Positions 8,687 through 17,932 of a stretch of 64,000 nt of DNA are shown one piece after another. Both the position numbers and the translations under genes were made by a program. Location: contig NZ_CP015881.1 in the NCBI RefSeq assembly GCF_000697965.2, positions 558,001 to 622,000 on the forward strand. The letters run 5' to 3'. The notes beneath the pieces are model-generated. The model was not told the origin of the DNA. It made no database searches and saw nothing but the letters and a program-made list of their open reading frames with translations. How positions within the stretch are numbered: the first letter of the stretch is position 1; each line of letters opens with the position of its first letter. Source of the DNA: Ensifer adhaerens (GTDB lineage Bacteria > Pseudomonadota > Alphaproteobacteria > Rhizobiales > Rhizobiaceae).

Positions 8687-10035
8687 CCGATCTGCTGATC
8701 CGCGGCCGTGTGCTGACCTTCGTCGAGGAACCAAAGGGCATCGACGACACCACCTCCTATCGCTACTTCGAAGACGGCGCCGTGCTCGTGCGCGGCGGCA
8801 AGGTCGCCGATATCGGCGATCATGCCGATGTCGCCCGTCGTGCCGGTGCCGGCGTCAAGGTCGCCGACCATCGCCCTCATCTGGTGTTGCCAGGCCTGAT
8901 CGATACGCATCTGCATTTCCCGCAGACGCAGGCGATCGCCTCCTACGGCGCCCAGCTTCTCGAATGGCTGAACACCTACATTTTCGTCGAGGAGCAGAAG
9001 TTCCGCAAACCGGAGCATGCCGACTTCATCGCCGGCCGTTTCCTGGATGAGCTTCTGGCGAACGGCACGACGACGGCGGCCGCCTATTGCTCGGTGCATC
9101 CGGAGAGCGTCGACGCCTATTTCGGGGCCGCTGAAGCGCGCGGCATGCTGATGATCGGCGGCAAGGTGATGATGGACCGCAATGCGCCCGATGCGCTGCG
9201 CGACACGGCGCAGCAGGGCTATGACGAGACGAAGGCGCTGATTGCCAAGTGGCACGGCCGTGGCCGCGCGCACTACGCTATCAGCCCGCGCTTTGCCATC
9301 ACCTCGACGCCGGAGCAGATGGAGGCGAGCCGCACGCTCGTCGCCGAGCATCCGGAGTGCTACGTCCAGACGCATCTCTCTGAAAACAGGGACGAAATCG
9401 CCTTCGCCACGTCGCTCTATCCGGAAGCGAAGGACTATACCGACATTTACGCGCGCTACGATCTGCTGACGCGCAAGACCTTGCTCGGCCACTGCATCTA
9501 TCTGAGCGACCGCGAGATTTCGGTACTCGCCGAAACCGGTGCCGTCGGCAATTTCTGCCCGACCTCGAACCTGTTCCTCGGCTCGGGTCTCTTCGATCGC
9601 GATCGCTTCGACAAGCTCGGCGCCCGCTGGTCGGTCGCGACCGATGTCGGCGCCGGCACCAGCTTCTCGATGCTGGAGACGATGGACGAGGCCTACAAGG
9701 TTCTGCACCTGCAGGGCCAGCGGCTGACGCCATTCAACTCCTTCTACCGCATGACACTCGGCAACGCCCGGGCGCTCGATCTCGACGACCGTATCGGCTC
9801 GCTGCATGTCGGCGCCGATGCCGATATCGTGGTGCTTGATAGCCGCGCCAAGCCGTCGATGGACTTGCGCATGCGGGTTGCCGGTTCGCTTGTCGAGGAA
9901 CTCTTCATCCTGCAGACGATGGGTGACGACCGATGCGTGGCCGAGACCTATGTCGCCGGCAAGCCGATGAAGGGAGCTGCACGCGCTGCGAAGGACGCAG
10001 CCACCTCGGCAGTAAAGAGCCTCGAAACGGCCTAA
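8683..10035 (+). CDS. guaD: Guanine deaminase
   Basis: A 450-residue amidohydrolase-superfamily enzyme. It shows the metal motif PGLIDTHLHFPQ with H76 and H78, QTHLSEN near residue 231 for the third His, GHCIYLSD near 270 and TDVGAGTSFSM near 323 for the metal-binding Asp, all as in guanine deaminases (guanine + H2O to xanthine + NH3, zinc-dependent, cytosolic). Its ATG overlaps the puuD stop. The product xanthine is the substrate of the xdhABC enzyme at the left edge. A hairpin terminator follows at 10079. Confidence 0.94.
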   Translation: MTDLLIRGRVLTFVEEPKGIDDTTSYRYFEDGAVLVRGGKVADIGDHADVARRAGAGVKVADHRPHLVLPGLIDTHLHFPQTQAIASYGAQLLEWLNTYIFVEEQKFRKPEHADFIAGRFLDELLANGTTTAAAYCSVHPESVDAYFGAAEARGMLMIGGKVMMDRNAPDALRDTAQQGYDETKALIAKWHGRGRAHYAISPRFAITSTPEQMEASRTLVAEHPECYVQTHLSENRDEIAFATSLYPEAKDYTDIYARYDLLTRKTLLGHCIYLSDREISVLAETGAVGNFCPTSNLFLGSGLFDRDRFDKLGARWSVATDVGAGTSFSMLETMDEAYKVLHLQGQRLTPFNSFYRMTLGNARALDLDDRIGSLHVGADADIVVLDSRAKPSMDLRMRVAGSLVEELFILQTMGDDRCVAETYVAGKPMKGAARAAKDAATSAVKSLETA

Positions 10036-10078
10036 GGCGCGTCCGCCCCTGCTGGCTCGCCAGCATTGCTTATTATAA

Positions 10079-10112
10079 CGCCGCGTGTCCGGATCGGACG
10101 CGCGGCGTTTCT
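10079..10112 (+). terminator. Terminator between guaD and the IclR gene
   Basis: Arms CGCCGCGTGTCC (10079-10090) and GGACGCGCGGCG (10096-10107) pair with one wobble across a 5-base loop and are followed by TTTCTGTT. It sits between two convergent genes and could serve guaD directly and the IclR gene on the other strand less efficiently. Confidence 0.75.
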
Positions 10113-10124
10113 GTTGGTCGGGGT

Positions 10125-10946
10125 TTAAAGCTCTTCCGGTCGCTTGCCGCCCATCGCCTTGGTCAGCGCATCCGCGCGTTCGCGCACGATGGGGCCGAAG
10201 GTTGAGAGCTTCTGATCGCTGACGCGGACCGACGGGCCCGAGATGGATATGCCGGCGATCGTTTCGCCATATTCGTTGAAGATCGGAGCGGCGACGCAGC
10301 GCATGCCGAGCGTGTGCTCCTCGTCGTCGACCGACCAGCCGCGGTGGCGGATCTCCTGGATATCCTTCAGCAGCGCCGGCAGCGTATCGCGCGTCTTGTC
10401 GGTGAAATGCGCGAGTTCGCGACCGTGGAGCAGTTGGGCGATCTCCTTGTCGGACCAGGTGGACAGGATGGCCTTGCCGATGCCGGAGGCATGAACCGGA
10501 CCGCGGCGGCCGGGACGGAAGAAAGCGCGCATCGGCGCGTGGCTTTCGACCTGCGAAATGAAGACGACGTCGCCGCCTTCCTCGATGCCGATATTCGCCG
10601 TCTCGCCGCTTTCCTCCATCAGTCCTTTTAGAAACGGCCGACTGATGGTGCCGAGCTTGCGGAAGCGCAGATAGGCGTTGCCGATCTCGAACGCCTTCAA
10701 ACCGACTGTCCAGGCGCCCGTGTCCGGGTCGTGCATCACCATGCCGTGGCCGGCAAGCGTTGCCAGCAGCCGGTGCACGGTCGACGGCGCCATGCCGGTC
10801 TCGTCGGCGAGCTGGGTGAGGGTTGAGCCGTCGCCTTCGGCCACGACCGTCAAAAGGGCGAGACTGCGATCAAGCACCTGGACGGATGAAGGGGCGGCGT
10901 TCTCGCCCGCCTTGCGTCCGCGTTTTCCCCTGCCGTTGCCGTCCAT
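10125..10946 (-). CDS. IclR-family regulator of glyoxylate utilisation
   Basis: A 273-residue IclR protein. ATG 10946 is preferred over the codon seven residues upstream because GAGAGG stands just before it. An Arg/Lys-rich tail precedes the winged HTH ([24 protein letters not shown], about residues 40-65); the effector domain follows ([17 protein letters not shown] near 145). It is divergent from gcl-hyi-glxR. IclR members AllR and BhcR answer to glyoxylate or related compounds, so glyoxylate control of gcl is the likely role, by inference. The perfect half-site array at 11034-11058 lies between the two genes. Confidence 0.87.
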   Translation of the reverse strand: MDGNGRGKRGRKAGENAAPSSVQVLDRSLALLTVVAEGDGSTLTQLADETGMAPSTVHRLLATLAGHGMVMHDPDTGAWTVGLKAFEIGNAYLRFRKLGTISRPFLKGLMEESGETANIGIEEGGDVVFISQVESHAPMRAFFRPGRRGPVHASGIGKAILSTWSDKEIAQLLHGRELAHFTDKTRDTLPALLKDIQEIRHRGWSVDDEEHTLGMRCVAAPIFNEYGETIAGISISGPSVRVSDQKLSTFGPIVRERADALTKAMGGKRPEEL

Positions 10947-11033
10947 AAAAGCCTCTCTGCAAATCACGTGTCTCGCCCATCATCCTCTATCAGGCCATGC
11001 CGCGATTTTCTCCGAATTATTGAAAATCTTTAT

Positions 11034-11058
11034 TTCCACATGATGGAAATGAATTCCA
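11034..11058. promoter_or_regulatory. IclR-type operator: three TTCCA/TGGAA half-sites spaced by 5
   Basis: TTCCA (11034-11038), TGGAA (11044-11048) and TTCCA (11054-11058) lie exactly five bases apart, so the middle half-site belongs to two overlapping perfect palindromes. TGGAA-type palindromes are typical of IclR-family sites. The array is about 88 bases from the iclR start and 60 bases from the gcl start, in the AT-richest part of the intergenic region. This supports control of gcl, and autoregulation, by the adjacent IclR protein. Confidence 0.7.
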
Positions 11059-11117
11059 TTTACGTGTTGCGTATCGACGATAATGGATTATTGTTTCAGG
11101 AAATTGGAGGAGTTCCC

Positions 11118-12902
11118 ATGGCTAAGATGCGTGCCGTTGACGCGGCTGTTATTGTTCTGGAAAAGGAAGGCATCGACTGTGCCTTCGGCGTACCGGGTGC
11201 CGCCATTAATCCGTTCTACTCGGCGCTGAAGGCGCGCGGCTCGGTTCGTCATATCCTGGCGCGCCACGTCGAAGGCGCTTCCCACATGGCCGAAGGCTAT
11301 ACGCGCGCCAAGCACGGCAATATCGGAGTCTGCATCGGCACGTCGGGCCCGGCCGGCACCGACATGATCACCGGCCTCTATTCGGCCTCGGCGGATTCGA
11401 TCCCGATCCTCTGCATCACCGGCCAGGCGCCGCGCGCCCGTCTCGACAAGGAAGATTTCCAGGCTGTCGATATCGCCAAGATCGCAGCACCGGTCACCAA
11501 GTGGGCGGTTACCGTCATGGAGCCGGCGCTCGTTCCCTTCGTCTTCCAGAAGGCGTTTCACATCATGCGCTCCGGCCGTCCCGGCCCGGTGCTGATCGAC
11601 CTGCCGGTCGACGTCCAGCTTGCCGAGATCGAATTCGATCCGGACACCTACCAGCCGCTTGAAGCCTACAAGCCGAAGGCGACGCGGGCCCAGGCCGAGA
11701 AGGCGATCGCGATGCTGAACGAAGCGGAACGCCCGCTGATCGTTGCCGGCGGCGGCATCATCAACGCCGATGCATCGGACCTTCTGACAGAATTTGCCGA
11801 AATCACCGGAATTCCGGTTATTCCGACGCTGATGGGCTGGGGCACGATCCCGGATGACCATCCGCTGATGGCCGGCATGTGCGGCCTGCAGACCTCGCAT
11901 CGCTACGGCAATGCCAACATGCTCGCCTCCGACTTCGTGCTCGGCGTCGGCAACCGCTGGGCAAACCGCCACACCGGCAACGTTCCGACCTACACGGAAG
12001 GCCGCAAGTTCGTTCACGTCGACATTGAGCCGACGCAGATCGGCCGCGTTTTCGCGCCCGATTTCGGTATCGTCTCGGATGCCGGCGCTGCGCTGAAGCT
12101 CTTCCTCGATGTCGCGACGGAATGGAAGACGGCGGGCAAGCTGCGTGACTGGTCCGCCTGGGCGGAAGAGTGCCGCGAGCGCAAGCGCACCATGCTGCGC
12201 AAGACCCACTTCGACCAGACGCCGCTGAAACCGCAGCGCGTCTATGAAGAGATGAACAAGGCCTTCGGCCGCGACACCTGCTACGTTTCGACCATCGGCC
12301 TCAGCCAGATCGCCGGCGCCCAGTTCCTGCACGTCTACAAGCCGCGCAACTGGATCAATTGCGGCCAGGCCGGACCGCTCGGCTGGACCTTGCCTGCGGC
12401 CCTCGGTGTTCGCGCTGCCGATCCGGACCGGACGATCGTGGCACTCTCAGGCGACTACGACTTCCAATTCCTGATCGAGGAACTGGCTGTCGGCGCCCAG
12501 CACAAGCTGCCTTACCTGCATGTGGTCGTGAACAATTCCTATCTCGGCCTCATCCGCCAGGCGCAGCGCGGTCTCAACATGGACTTCGAAGTCAGCCTCG
12601 CCTTCGACAACATCAACGCGTCGGGCGATGCGGAGAAGGGTTACGGCGTCGACCACGTCGCGGTTGCCGAAGGTCTCGGCTGCAAGGCGATCCGGGTGCG
12701 TAGTCCGAACGAGTTCCAGGAAGCCTTCGACCGGGCGCGCGCGCTGATGGACGAGCACCAGGTTCCCGTCGTCATCGAGTTCATCCTCGAGCGCGTCACC
12801 AACATCTCCATGGGCGCCGACATCAATGCAGTCGTCGAGTTCGAGGAACTGGCGCTGCGCGGCGAGGACGTGCCGACCGCGATCACGGCCCTGCTCGACT
12901 GA
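11118..12902 (+). CDS. gcl: Glyoxylate carboligase (tartronate-semialdehyde synthase)
   Basis: A 594-residue thiamine diphosphate enzyme joining two glyoxylates to tartronate semialdehyde plus CO2. ATG 11118 has GGAGG at 11106-11110; earlier in-frame codons cross the operator and are rejected. The sequence [16 protein letters not shown] places Val at residue 51, where nearly all other ThDP enzymes have the catalytic Glu; Val51 is the known hallmark of E. coli Gcl. The ThDP/Mg motif [12 protein letters not shown]...NNSY is near residues 444-475. It is followed by hyi (77-base gap with a hairpin) and glxR. Confidence 0.97.
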   Translation: MAKMRAVDAAVIVLEKEGIDCAFGVPGAAINPFYSALKARGSVRHILARHVEGASHMAEGYTRAKHGNIGVCIGTSGPAGTDMITGLYSASADSIPILCITGQAPRARLDKEDFQAVDIAKIAAPVTKWAVTVMEPALVPFVFQKAFHIMRSGRPGPVLIDLPVDVQLAEIEFDPDTYQPLEAYKPKATRAQAEKAIAMLNEAERPLIVAGGGIINADASDLLTEFAEITGIPVIPTLMGWGTIPDDHPLMAGMCGLQTSHRYGNANMLASDFVLGVGNRWANRHTGNVPTYTEGRKFVHVDIEPTQIGRVFAPDFGIVSDAGAALKLFLDVATEWKTAGKLRDWSAWAEECRERKRTMLRKTHFDQTPLKPQRVYEEMNKAFGRDTCYVSTIGLSQIAGAQFLHVYKPRNWINCGQAGPLGWTLPAALGVRAADPDRTIVALSGDYDFQFLIEELAVGAQHKLPYLHVVVNNSYLGLIRQAQRGLNMDFEVSLAFDNINASGDAEKGYGVDHVAVAEGLGCKAIRVRSPNEFQEAFDRARALMDEHQVPVVIEFILERVTNISMGADINAVVEFEELALRGEDVPTAITALLD

Positions 12903-12920
12903 GCCTTGAATGACTGAGGA

Positions 12921-12946
12921 GATGCGGGCGCTCCGCCGCCCGCATC
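12921..12946 (+). other. Intra-operon hairpin between gcl and hyi
   Basis: GATGCGGGCG at 12921-12930 pairs perfectly with CGCCCGCATC at 12937-12946 across a 6-base loop. No T run follows; the hyi ribosome site (AAGGAGG, about 12963-12969) lies 16 bases downstream. It is better read as an mRNA-stabilising or attenuating stem that lowers hyi-glxR relative to gcl than as a full terminator. Confidence 0.55.
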
Positions 12947-12979
12947 GCTCACAAGACAAACACAAGGAGGAAACATCGC

Positions 12980-13795
12980 ATGGCGAAGTTCGCTGCGAAC
13001 CTGACAATGCTGTTCAACGAGGTGCCGTTCCTCGATCGTTTCGCCCTTTCTGCCAAGGCCGGCTTCGAGGGCGTGGAATATCTGTTTCCCTACGAATTCG
13101 AAAAGGTGAGCCTGCGCGCAGAGCTTCAGCGCCATGGCCTGACCCAAGTTCTGCACAACCTGCCGGCCGGCAACTGGGCGAGCGGCGAACGCGGCATCGC
13201 CATCCTGCCTAACCGGGTCGACGAGTTCCGCAAAGGCGTGGCGAGCGCCATCGACTACGCGACGGCGCTCGACTGCAAGCAGGTCAACTGCCTGGTTGGC
13301 ATCGCGCCTCACGGTGTCTCTGAACAGGTGCTGCGCGACACGCTGGTCGCCAATCTCAAGCTTGCTGCAAGCGAACTCGGCAAGCAGGGCATTCGCCTGC
13401 TCATCGAACCGATCAACGACTTCGATATTCCGGGCTTCTATCTCAACACGGTCGAGCAGGCGGCTTCGATCATTGAGGAGGTCGGCAGCGACAACCTGTT
13501 CATCCAGTACGACCTCTACCACCAGCAGCGCACGCAGGGCGAGTTGATCGGCACCTACAAACGCTTTGCCGATCGCATCGTTCATGTCCAACTTGCCGAC
13601 AATCCGGGCCGCAACGAGCCGGGCACCGGCGAGATCAACTATCCCTTCGTCTTCGACGCGCTGGAAGCGGCCGGCTACGACGGCTGGATCGGTTGCGAAT
13701 ATAAGCCGCGCACCACGACTGCCGAGGGCCTTGGCTGGCTCGGCGCCGAGCGCCAGCGCACCCAATCCGCAGACATCATCAAGATCAGGAGCTAA
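12980..13795 (+). CDS. hyi: Hydroxypyruvate isomerase
   Basis: A 271-residue TIM-barrel enzyme of the xylose-isomerase-like superfamily. Glu143 (LIEPINDF) and Glu240 (GCEYKP) match the metal/catalytic glutamates of E. coli Hyi; YDLYHQQ near residue 178 supplies the third ligand region. It interconverts hydroxypyruvate and tartronate semialdehyde in the cytoplasm. A strong ribosome site precedes ATG 12980. It is 5 bases upstream of glxR, in the gcl operon. An equally close paralogue, 2-oxo-tetronate isomerase (OtnI), is less likely given gcl and glxR on either side. Confidence 0.93.
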   Translation: MAKFAANLTMLFNEVPFLDRFALSAKAGFEGVEYLFPYEFEKVSLRAELQRHGLTQVLHNLPAGNWASGERGIAILPNRVDEFRKGVASAIDYATALDCKQVNCLVGIAPHGVSEQVLRDTLVANLKLAASELGKQGIRLLIEPINDFDIPGFYLNTVEQAASIIEEVGSDNLFIQYDLYHQQRTQGELIGTYKRFADRIVHVQLADNPGRNEPGTGEINYPFVFDALEAAGYDGWIGCEYKPRTTTAEGLGWLGAERQRTQSADIIKIRS

Positions 13796-13800
13796 ACACC

Positions 13801-14685
13801 ATGGCAACAATCGGTTTCATTGGACTGGGTATCATGGGCACGCCGATGGCGCGCCACCTGCAGGATGCCGGCCACACCATCGTCACCTCGAAGTTCGTCA
13901 TCCCGCCGCGCCAGGAGCTGCTCGACAACGGCCTCAAGTTCGTCGACTCGCCGAAGGCGTTGGCCGAAACCGTCGACACCATCATCCTGATGCTGCCGGA
14001 TACCCCTGAGGTCAAGGATGTTCTCTTCGGCGAAAACGGCGTCGCCTACGGTCTTTCCAAGGGCAAGCTCGTCATCGACATGAGCTCGATCTCGCCGATC
14101 GAGACGAAGGAATTCGCCAAGAAAGTTCGCGAGACCGGTGCCGAATACATCGACGCCCCGGTTTCCGGCGGCGAAGTCGGCGCCAAGAATGCTTCGCTCT
14201 CGATCATGGCGGGCGGCGCCCAGGAGAGCTTCGACCGCGCCCTGCCGCTCTTGAAGTTGATGGGCAAGAACATCACGCTCGTCGGTGATTGCGGCGACGG
14301 CCAGGTCACCAAGGTCGCCAACCAGATCATCGTTGCGCTGACGATCGAAGCGGTCTCGGAAGCGCTTGTCTTCGCCTCCAAGGCGGGTGCTGATCCGGCG
14401 CGCGTCCGCGAAGCGCTGATGGGCGGCTTTGCCTCCTCGCGCATTCTCGAAGTTCACGGCGAGCGCATGATCAAGCGCACCTTCGATCCGGGCTTCCGCA
14501 TCTCGCTGCACCAGAAGGACCTCAACCTGGCTCTCCAGGGTGCCAAGTCGCTCGGCATCTCGCTGCCGAACACGGCGGCAACGCAGGAACTCTTCAACAA
14601 CTGCGCAGCCAACGGCGACAGCGGCCTAGACCACTCCGGCCTCGTCCGGGCGCTGGAGCGCATGGCGAACCACCAGGTTGCCTAA
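13801..14685 (+). CDS. glxR: Tartronate semialdehyde (2-hydroxy-3-oxopropionate) reductase
   Basis: A 294-residue beta-hydroxyacid dehydrogenase. It has the Rossmann start GFIGLGIMGTPMARHL (residues 5-20), the substrate loop DAPVSGGEVGA near 118-128 and the catalytic lysine in GQVTKVANQIIVA near 171. It reduces tartronate semialdehyde to D-glycerate with NAD(P)H. It starts 5 bases after hyi and completes gcl-hyi-glxR. The glycerate product is the substrate of the kinase gene at 14924. Confidence 0.95.
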   Translation: MATIGFIGLGIMGTPMARHLQDAGHTIVTSKFVIPPRQELLDNGLKFVDSPKALAETVDTIILMLPDTPEVKDVLFGENGVAYGLSKGKLVIDMSSISPIETKEFAKKVRETGAEYIDAPVSGGEVGAKNASLSIMAGGAQESFDRALPLLKLMGKNITLVGDCGDGQVTKVANQIIVALTIEAVSEALVFASKAGADPARVREALMGGFASSRILEVHGERMIKRTFDPGFRISLHQKDLNLALQGAKSLGISLPNTAATQELFNNCAANGDSGLDHSGLVRALERMANHQVA

Positions 14686-14729
14686 GCAATTCCAGGGAAC
14701 GTGCGAAGCGGTTTTCCGTTAGGAATTGC
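14686..14729. repeat. Rhizobial GCAATTCC...GGAATTGC intergenic palindrome
   Basis: GCAATTCC (14686-14693) and GGAATTGC (14722-14729) are perfect arms around a 28-base centre containing AGCGGTTTTCCGT. Elements of this form are widely dispersed between genes in Sinorhizobium/Rhizobium genomes (recalled from general knowledge, not searched). It directly abuts the glxR stop and might protect the mRNA 3' end. Confidence 0.6.
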
Positions 14730-14810
14730 GCCGCTTTGAAAAGATCAGGCGACGACCTTAAATGCGCATGACTCGTCCGGCGTCCCATTGTGCCGGACCG
14801 GTCATGCGTC

Positions 14811-14846
14811 CGGGCGGCGGTTGGAGGAACCGCCGCCCGAGACTTT
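14811..14846 (+). terminator. Strong GC hairpin between glxR and the glycerate kinase gene
   Basis: CGGGCGGCGGTT at 14811-14822 pairs perfectly with AACCGCCGCCCG at 14828-14839 across a 5-base loop, followed by AGACTTTC. The T tract is weak, so it may attenuate rather than stop gcl operon transcripts entering the kinase gene. Confidence 0.6.
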
Positions 14847-14923
14847 CATGCAGTTCCAACCGCGATTTGCGCTGGGATGACATATAAGGATGGAGCGACG
14901 CGACATCCTCCAGGGGGAGACCA

Positions 14924-16192
14924 ATGCCAACCATCACCGATCCACGCCGTTTCCTCGAAGCGCTGTTCACCTCGGCCGTTGCCGCGGCTGATCCGGAGAA
15001 AGTGATCGCGGCCAACCTGCCGGCGCGACCGAAGGGGCGGACGGTGGTGGTTGGGGCCGGCAAGGGTGCGGCCCAGATGGCAGCCGCCTTCGAACGCCAT
15101 TGGGATGGTCCGCTCTCGGGCGTGATCGTCACCCGCTATGGCTATGCTGCCCCATGCGAGACGATCGAGGTGCTGGAAGCGTCGCACCCCCTGCCTGATG
15201 AAAACGGTTTACTGGCCTCGAAGCGCTTGCTCGCTGAAGTCGGCGGCCTGACGGCGGACGATCTTGTCGTCGCGCTCGTCTGCGGCGGTGGCTCGGCGCT
15301 TTTGCCCTCGCCACCACCCGGCTTGACGCTGGAAGACGAGATCGCCGTCAACCGGGCGTTGCTTGCCTCCGGCGCGCCGATCAGCGCCATGAATGCCGTG
15401 CGCAAGCACGTCTCGATGATCAAGGGCGGTCGGCTGGCTGCCGCGGCCTATCCGGCCAAGGTCGTTTCGCTGATCGTTTCCGATATTCCGGGCGACGATC
15501 CGGCGCTGGTCGCCTCCGGCCCGACACTGGCGGACGCCAGCACGCGCGAGGATGCGCTGACGCTGATCGAGCGCTACAGTCTGAACCTGCCGGCAAAGGT
15601 TATGGCGTGGATCAATAGCCCGGAAAGCGCCGCGCCATCTCCTGATGACCCGCGTTTTGCCCGTAACGAAGTCCGGCTGATCGCATCCGCATCCGTCTCG
15701 CTCGAGGCCGCGGCTGCAGAGGCGCGTGCCGCCGGCATCGACGCCATCATTCTTTCCGATGCGATCGAGGGCGAGGCGCGCGACGTTGGCGGTGTGCATG
15801 CGGCGATCGCCCGGGAAGTCGTCGGCCGCGGTCGACCGTTCACCAAACCGGTCGTCGTTCTCTCGGGCGGCGAGACGACCGTCACCATCCGCGGCAAGGG
15901 CAAGGGCGGACGCAACAGCGAATTCCTGCTGGCGCTGGCGCTCGGCATCGACGGTGCCAAAGGGGTCTCGGCGCTGGCCGCAGACACCGACGGCATCGAC
16001 GGCTCCGAGGACAACGCCGGCGCTTTCGCCGACGACACCACCATCGCCCGCCTCGCGGCGCAACGGCTGGATGCCGCGACATTCCTGCAGAAGAACGACA
16101 GCTGGTCGGCGTTCGATGCGCTCGGCGATCTCTTCAAGCCGGGGCCAACGGGCACCAACGTCAACGACTTCCGCGCCATCCTGGTGCAGTGA
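14924..16192 (+). CDS. ttuD: Glycerate 2-kinase (type II, MOFRL family)
   Basis: A 422-residue protein of the glycerate 2-kinase family. The N-terminal kinase domain shows VVGAGKGAAQMAAAFE near residue 42, LVCGGGSALLPSPPPGLTLED near 115 and NAVRKHVSMIKGGRLA near 155. The C-terminal MOFRL domain shows VVLSGGETTVTIRGKGKGGRNSEFLLALAL near 310-340 and DTDGIDGSEDNAGA near 355. It phosphorylates D-glycerate to 2-phosphoglycerate with ATP, letting glyoxylate carbon enter lower glycolysis. Older rhizobial annotation calls this protein hydroxypyruvate reductase TtuD; the domains support a kinase. It lies 238 bases after glxR behind two intergenic elements. Confidence 0.9.
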   Translation: MPTITDPRRFLEALFTSAVAAADPEKVIAANLPARPKGRTVVVGAGKGAAQMAAAFERHWDGPLSGVIVTRYGYAAPCETIEVLEASHPLPDENGLLASKRLLAEVGGLTADDLVVALVCGGGSALLPSPPPGLTLEDEIAVNRALLASGAPISAMNAVRKHVSMIKGGRLAAAAYPAKVVSLIVSDIPGDDPALVASGPTLADASTREDALTLIERYSLNLPAKVMAWINSPESAAPSPDDPRFARNEVRLIASASVSLEAAAAEARAAGIDAIILSDAIEGEARDVGGVHAAIAREVVGRGRPFTKPVVVLSGGETTVTIRGKGKGGRNSEFLLALALGIDGAKGVSALAADTDGIDGSEDNAGAFADDTTIARLAAQRLDAATFLQKNDSWSAFDALGDLFKPGPTGTNVNDFRAILVQ

Positions 16193-16234
16193 TATCCGCG
16201 CGGCGGGTGTGTAGCCTGCCTGTCGTTATACACT

Positions 16235-17038
16235 TCACGCGAAGTGGCAACTGACCGAGCCATAAGCGCCGAAATCGGCGACGATCGTGTCGCCGTTCCT
16301 GGCTTCGAGCGTGCGGATGAAAGAGCCTGAGAGAACGATCTGGCCGGGCTCGATCGCGTCGCCGCATTGCGCGAGACGATTGGCGAGCCAGGCGATGCCG
16401 CGCGCCGGATGGTTGAGCACACCGGCCGCAAGTCCCGTTTCCTCGATCACCGCATTGCGCGAGACGATCGCCCCCATCCAGCGCATGTCGACCGTATCGG
16501 GGCGCACGGCGCGGCCGCCGAGGATGAGGCCGCCATTGGCGGCATTGTCGGCGATCGCATCGACGAGGATGCGCGCCTTCTTTGTTTTCGGATCCGTGCG
16601 GACGATCCGGCTGTCGAGAATTTCCAGCGCCGGCATGACATAATCCGTGGCGTTCAGGACCTGGACGATGTTGACCCGCGGGCCTTTGAGCCCGGTTTTC
16701 ATGATGAACGCGATCTCCGCTTCGACCCGTGGCTGGATGAAGCGATCGGCGGGTATGCTTGCGCCGTCGTCGAACAGCATGTTGTCGAAGAGCACGCCGG
16801 AATCGGGCGTGTCGATGCCGAGCGCCTGCTGCATGGCATTGGACGTCAGCCCGATCTTCCAGCCGATGATGCGGTGGCCGTCGTCGCGTTTGCGCCGGAC
16901 CAGAGCCGCCTGGATCGCATAGGCGTCGTCGACCGTCATTTCGGGATGCTTGAGCGAGAGGAGCCCGATCTGTTTTCGATCGCGTTCGGCCTGATGCAGG
17001 CTTTCGGCGGCCTTGGCGATCTCGGTTGCATTCAGCAT
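16235..17038 (-). CDS. FAH-fold 2-oxo-alkenoate hydratase (HpaH/MhpD-like)
   Basis: A 267-residue protein of the hydratase/decarboxylase branch of the fumarylacetoacetate hydrolase fold. IGWKIGLTSNAMQQALGIDTPDSGVLFDNM (about 58-87) and PRVEAEIAFIM with metal-binding glutamates near 105-110 match 2-oxo-hept-3-ene-1,7-dioate hydratase (HpaH) and 2-hydroxypenta-2,4-dienoate hydratase. Such enzymes add water to a dienoate in aromatic meta-cleavage pathways. No ring-cleavage gene is nearby, so the substrate is not decided. It is convergent with the glycerate kinase gene (42-base gap) and stands 72 bases upstream of the LysE gene's stop. Confidence 0.8.
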   Translation of the reverse strand: MLNATEIAKAAESLHQAERDRKQIGLLSLKHPEMTVDDAYAIQAALVRRKRDDGHRIIGWKIGLTSNAMQQALGIDTPDSGVLFDNMLFDDGASIPADRFIQPRVEAEIAFIMKTGLKGPRVNIVQVLNATDYVMPALEILDSRIVRTDPKTKKARILVDAIADNAANGGLILGGRAVRPDTVDMRWMGAIVSRNAVIEETGLAAGVLNHPARGIAWLANRLAQCGDAIEPGQIVLSGSFIRTLEARNGDTIVADFGAYGSVSCHFA

Positions 17039-17110
17039 GGCGCCCCCCGACTTCAGCGTCCTTAAGGATACACCAAGGTCGGACCCGGCGCGCGCACCGT
17101 CTTTGGGCGA

Positions 17111-17725
17111 TCAGATCGGCTGACTTGCCAGCATCAGGCCGAGGCCGATGAGGATCGAACCGCAGGTGCGCGGAACAAGATTGCCGGCGCCACCAACCAG
17201 CCGACCGAGCGTGAAGGAGGCGAGGAAGACGGCCGCGATATCGGCGACCGACAGGGCAAGGTTCACCAGCAGGCCGAACATCAGGAACTGCAGCGACATC
17301 GGCATCGCCACGGCCGGATCCACGAACTGCGGCAGGAAGGTCACGAAGAACAAGGCGGTCGTGGGATTGAGGACCTCCACCACGATGCTGTCGCGCAGGA
17401 CGCCGGGTTTCGCAGCCTCGGCGTGGGCGGCATGTTTGCCGACTCCGAGCAGCATGGTCGCGCCGAGCCAGACCAGATAGACGGCGCCGGCAAGCCTGAT
17501 CGCCCCATAGAGAAGCGGTGCATGGTGAAGCAGGGCGGCAAGCCCGAGCGCCGCGGCGGCGATGTGGACGTAGCAGCCGATATGAATGCCGAGCGCCGCC
17601 AGGAGGCCGGCCTTGCGGCCATGCGCCAACGTCTGCGCCGTCATATGGAGAATGGCAGGACCCGGCATGAAGGCGAAAATCGCCGTTGCCAGTGCGAACG
17701 AAATCCAATGCTCCAGCGACGGCAT
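17111..17725 (-). CDS. LysE/RhtB-family amino acid exporter
   Basis: A 204-residue inner-membrane protein with about six hydrophobic segments. The N-terminal motif FALATAIFAFMPGPAILHMTAQTLAHGRKAG (about 11-41) carries the PGPA signature of LysE/RhtB exporters. Members export lysine, threonine, homoserine or other small amphiphiles by proton antiport; substrate cannot be read from sequence. ATG 17725 fits the family N-terminus (MPSLEHWISF). It may be co-transcribed with the hydratase gene downstream, 72 bases away. Confidence 0.88.
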   Translation of the reverse strand: MPSLEHWISFALATAIFAFMPGPAILHMTAQTLAHGRKAGLLAALGIHIGCYVHIAAAALGLAALLHHAPLLYGAIRLAGAVYLVWLGATMLLGVGKHAAHAEAAKPGVLRDSIVVEVLNPTTALFFVTFLPQFVDPAVAMPMSLQFLMFGLLVNLALSVADIAAVFLASFTLGRLVGGAGNLVPRTCGSILIGLGLMLASQPI

Positions 17726-17835
17726 GGGGGCTCCTCCCGAAATAGCCGGAACGCCCCGGGCCGACGTCTTGGCGTCGAACCATCTCGGTGGCGCGATAGA
17801 GCGGGAGAACTACGCTTGGTTGTATCCGATTGACA

Positions 17836-17851
17836 TACGGCAGGTGCCGTA
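17836..17851. promoter_or_regulatory. Palindrome TACGGCA-GG-TGCCGTA upstream of lysE
   Basis: Perfect 7-base inverted arms with a 2-base centre lie 110 bases upstream of the exporter gene and 80 bases beyond the stop of the response-regulator gene. It could be an operator or a weak stem; no regulator can be assigned. Confidence 0.35.
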
Positions 17852-17932
17852 TTTCGGCGTTGTGGCAGGATCGCCTGTTTTGCCGTGGTTAAGGGAAGGT
17901 GACTTCCGGAAAGACCGGCGAGGACTGCGATA

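Noticed and set aside
13792..14511. Minus-strand frames across glxR and hyi
   Set aside because: Composition is typical of antisense high-GC shadows (Arg/Asp/Gly rich) and the plus strand has intact, recognisable enzymes.
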